NCBI GenBank assembly: GCA_003427395.1
Contig: BFEA01000010.1
Coordinates: forward strand, 7,430,653-7,450,802
Source of the DNA: Chara braunii
Lineage: Eukaryota > Streptophyta > Charophyceae > Charales > Characeae
Direction: 5' to 3'
DNA: 20,150 nt
Each line of letters begins with the position of its first letter. Position 1 is the stretch's first letter. The notes beneath the pieces are model-generated. The model searched no databases and was not told the DNA's origin. It saw nothing but the letters and a program-made list of their open reading frames with translations. Below are positions 18,043 through 20,150 of the stretch, one piece after another. A program made the position numbers and the translations under genes.

Positions 18043-18154
18043 GCTACCGTGTTCACCCGAATAGAACGCCGGTCATTGTAGCTGTATCTGGTGTCACTTT
18101 CAGTCCAGATGCAGTGATAATGACCGGGCGTTCTATTCGGGTGAAGACGGTAGC
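18043..18154. mobile_element. Hairpin (MITE-like) element, copy 2
   Basis: A left arm of 49 bases (18043-18091) and a right arm of 50 (18105-18154) flank a 13-base loop. The outer 34 or so pairs include GCTACCGT and CACCCGAATAGAAC, with one mismatch and one bulged G; the inner part has a few more mismatches. The centre is shared with copy 1 at 6181-6295, which shows a family rather than a chance palindrome. There is no coding capacity. It could be a foldback MITE or a hairpin-RNA locus. Confidence 0.7.
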
Positions 18155-18960
18155 TTAGAGTAAGGTCGATGTATTGTAGGTTGGTTGGAGTAGTTATGAT
18201 GGGAGTAGGAATAGGGGTTGAAGATGCTTATATCGGTTATGGGGTAGTAGTAGCTACTGGATATTCAGGATGGACATGGACGGTAGGAAGCTGTCTAGCC
18301 TACGGTACCCACCATGTTCGACCCTGCAAGGGTGGCTGCGTGCCTCCTGGATGTTGCCCCCGGGCCAGCGGCACGGACTGGAAGCTGTTCAGGAACTATT
18401 GGTAGCGAAGCCTCTAGCACACGTAGTTAGAGGTCAGCAACTATCCGTATTTGAAGGGCAGGTGTGACAATAGTTCAAGATTAGGGGTAAAATAGAGGTC
18501 AGCTTATTAGGGATATGCTTGTGCTCCACATGCTTCAATAGCTTTTACAGAGAAGATCGGTGCAGTTACATGTAGTAGAAAACAGTAAGAGGATTCTTTG
18601 TTGTGACATAGAGCACGGGAAGGAGTCAGCGGCCACACATAGAAGACAGGAAGGTCACTGTCATCAGATTCAGAAGTAACCAAAGAACTGTCTTTGTTGT
18701 TTGTTTCTCCATTCATGTATGACACGTCCAAATTGTACCAGGGTGCCATTGGTAGAAGAAATGATGTTGGTGGTGAATATGCCAACATGCTCTGCACCTG
18801 TAGAACAGTCCCAGAGGGAGAAAGTGAGTGAGAGATTGTGTTTTGTTCTTTCTCTTGAGGCTTTTGCTATTGTGCTCTTCAGATATTTCTTTCCTTACAG
18901 TGCATGTTTCTTTTGTTTTCTTTTTGACCTGGAGGTCGTGTGCAGGTGATTCAACAATAA
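18155..18960. other. Flanking DNA, no gene recognised
   Basis: Short frames occur (for example 18270-18467 and 18169-18405) without a known domain. Pyrimidine-rich tracts with CAG near 18880-18900 and 18946 resemble splice acceptors. Nothing supports a specific gene. Confidence 0.35.
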
Positions 18961-18979
18961 GAACAATCTCTTCATGGGC

Positions 18980-19200
18980 TTGGGGAAAAGAAGGGAGGGA
19001 GGGAGCGGGGATTTGGGGGGAGGGGGACTCAAGGACTAGAGGAGTGGATATGGAGCGGGAAGGGGAGAAGGGGGGAAGATGGCAGAAAATTAGGAAGAGG
19101 CAAGGGGGCGTGTGCTCACGGGTGAGACACAAGGAAGAGAGGAGAGGAAATGGAGCGGGAAGGGGATAAGATGGCAGAGAATGAGGAAGAGGCAAGGATA
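18980..19200 (+). repeat. Purine-rich tract with a 100-bp-spaced direct repeat
   Basis: The strand is almost all A and G. The block TGGAGCGGGAAGGGG at 19051 recurs at 19151 and the similarity extends about 50 bases (to 19105 and 19197), with an internal deletion of some seven bases in the second copy. Frames across it on either strand are low-complexity artefacts. Confidence 0.8.
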
Positions 19201-19215
19201 GAGTATGAGGGAACC

Positions 19216-19217
<2 letters not shown>

Positions 19218-19292
<75 letters not shown>
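19218..19292 (+). repeat. (GA)n microsatellite, about 37 units
   Basis: GA alternates without interruption for 75 bases. The opposite strand encodes a spurious Ser-Leu repeat. Confidence 0.98.
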
Positions 19293-19294
<2 letters not shown>

Positions 19295-19491
19295 CTTTGT
19301 GCTCTCTATTGATTGGTTCCTGAGTAGAAATCATCTATGACTTACTATAGTGGAGTGGCGACAAGAGCTGGCTGAATATGACGTTGTGCACCAGGTTTTT
19401 TGGTGAATGTCGGAGTGGCAGCATTCCAGGGTCATTGTTGATGTCTGGTGGTATGGGAGCTGCATGATGGGCAGAGGGGAAAAGGACCCGT

Positions 19492-19606
19492 TCCTTCTTT
19501 TTCCCAAGGTCTGAAAGCGGTCCTTTTTTCCCAAGGCTTGAAGGAGGTCTTTTTGGCTCCCTCGAGGCTTGACAGTGGTCTTTGTCTTTTCCTAGGACAA
19601 AGTTCG
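19492..19606 (+). repeat. Degenerate minisatellite of about 28 bp, four units
   Basis: Units begin near 19492, 19521, 19548 and 19579. They share T-rich starts, CCCAAGG or similar, and TGAAAG-GG-like ends. The last unit is the most diverged. Confidence 0.65.
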
Positions 19607-19941
19607 TCCTTTGTTTTGCTTTCCAGTGCAAAAGTCTCCTCCATGTTTTTTTTTTCTGAACAGCATCCAAAGAAGGAGAAAAGAGTGTCAGGTGTGTGCT
19701 TTATTTTTTGGTTTTCGGTGCATGTTGCAATGAGACTCGTCTTCTTCCTTATTCGGCATGAATGAGAACAGATGGCAAATCACACTGGCGCCAGGCGCCC
19801 ACACAAAGCTCAGAGATATCAAGGCCGAGAACACAGTTCAGATTCAAACGCGCTTCAAAGTGGCTGTGGCACCTGAGCGCCCTCACATCACCCTTCCAAC
19901 ACTGTATTCACAGCAACTGTTCACACGCACACTACTCTGGA
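19607..19941. other. Flanking DNA, nothing recognised
   Basis: There is no long frame, RNA signature or repeat. CTGGCGCCAGGCGCC near 19785 is a short palindrome-like stretch only. Confidence 0.4.
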
Positions 19942-20150
19942 TGTGGCATACTGCATAGCCACACGGGCCCTGTAGGACCCGTCCCGGACATTCAGCCTAA
20001 AAGCCTAAAACTTAGGATCTACAGGCCCCGGTCGTTTCAGCCTGAAAACTGAAAAACGAGGGCCTGCAGGCCCTACTCCGTTTCAGCCTATTTCTGGGTC
20101 TTTCATACCCAGAGTTTTTCCAGCCTGAAACGGAGGGCTATTCTTAGGCC
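19942..20150 (+). mobile_element. LTR of the element 1 family, first 209 bp (cut by window end)
   Basis: It starts TGTGGCATACTGCAT and follows the LTR at 4254 with about ten substitutions by eye, but with only one unit of the 96-bp duplication. The outer foldback stem (CTCCGTTTCAG with CTGAAACGGAG) is kept; the inner stem has one mismatch. The orientation is the same as element 1. Whether it is a 5' LTR, a 3' LTR or a solo LTR depends on sequence beyond the window; the absence of a polypurine tract just before it (CTCTGGA) argues for a 5' or solo LTR. Confidence 0.92.

Noticed and set aside
18713-19195. 160-codon minus-strand ORF
   Set aside because: Its Pro/Ser/Leu-rich content follows from the purine-rich low-complexity tract; no domain is seen.
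19116-19334. Ser-Leu repeat protein on the minus strand
   Set aside because: It is the translation of the (GA)n microsatellite.

Overview
This is repeat-dominated eukaryotic nuclear DNA, most likely from a green plant or charophyte-type alga. About 70% of it is Ty3/gypsy LTR retrotransposon of the chromovirus kind: integrase with a GP(Y/F/W) motif and a C-terminal chromodomain-like module. One element has a primer site for the plant-type initiator-Met tRNA. Chara braunii is my guess from the style of the proteins, but the window cannot prove it. Isolated Ns and many single-base frame breaks point to a draft assembly, to old decayed elements, or to both.

Layout. (1) 1-5569: the 3' part of element 1. 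It has a Gag tail with an intact CCHC knuckle, then a pol in the -1 frame (protease, RT, RNase H, integrase, chromodomain-like), a G-rich polypurine tract and a 1316-bp 3' LTR. Gag ends at G GGA AAC TGA, a correctly phased -1 slippery heptamer abutting the Gag stop, and the whole pol frame lies in -1. (2) 5570-6779: non-coding spacer with a tRNA-like (SINE-type) head, a hairpin (MITE-like) element and a run of 53 G. (3) 6780-16119: element 2, complete from LTR to LTR but dead. Its LTRs are 1039 and 1139 bp and differ by several indels. Its primer-binding site and leader are duplicated (393-bp period), its leader is about 1.9 kb, and its gag and pol carry seven in-frame stops, several -1 frame breaks and a DSG-to-DSR protease lesion. 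(4) 16120-19941: flanking DNA with one 290-codon ORF of unknown function, a second copy of the hairpin element, and several mini- and microsatellites. (5) 19942-20150: the start of another LTR of the element 1 family, same orientation, cut by the window end.

Working logic. Gag would package RNA, and pol would supply protease, RT/RNase H and integrase; the chromodomain would steer integration to marked chromatin. Element 1 looks younger (no in-frame stops, only shifts, all the Ns). Element 2 looks older and rearranged. The items most worth a second look are the candidate programmed -1 frameshift site, the two-copy hairpin family, the palindrome-rich LTR and the duplicated primer-binding site.
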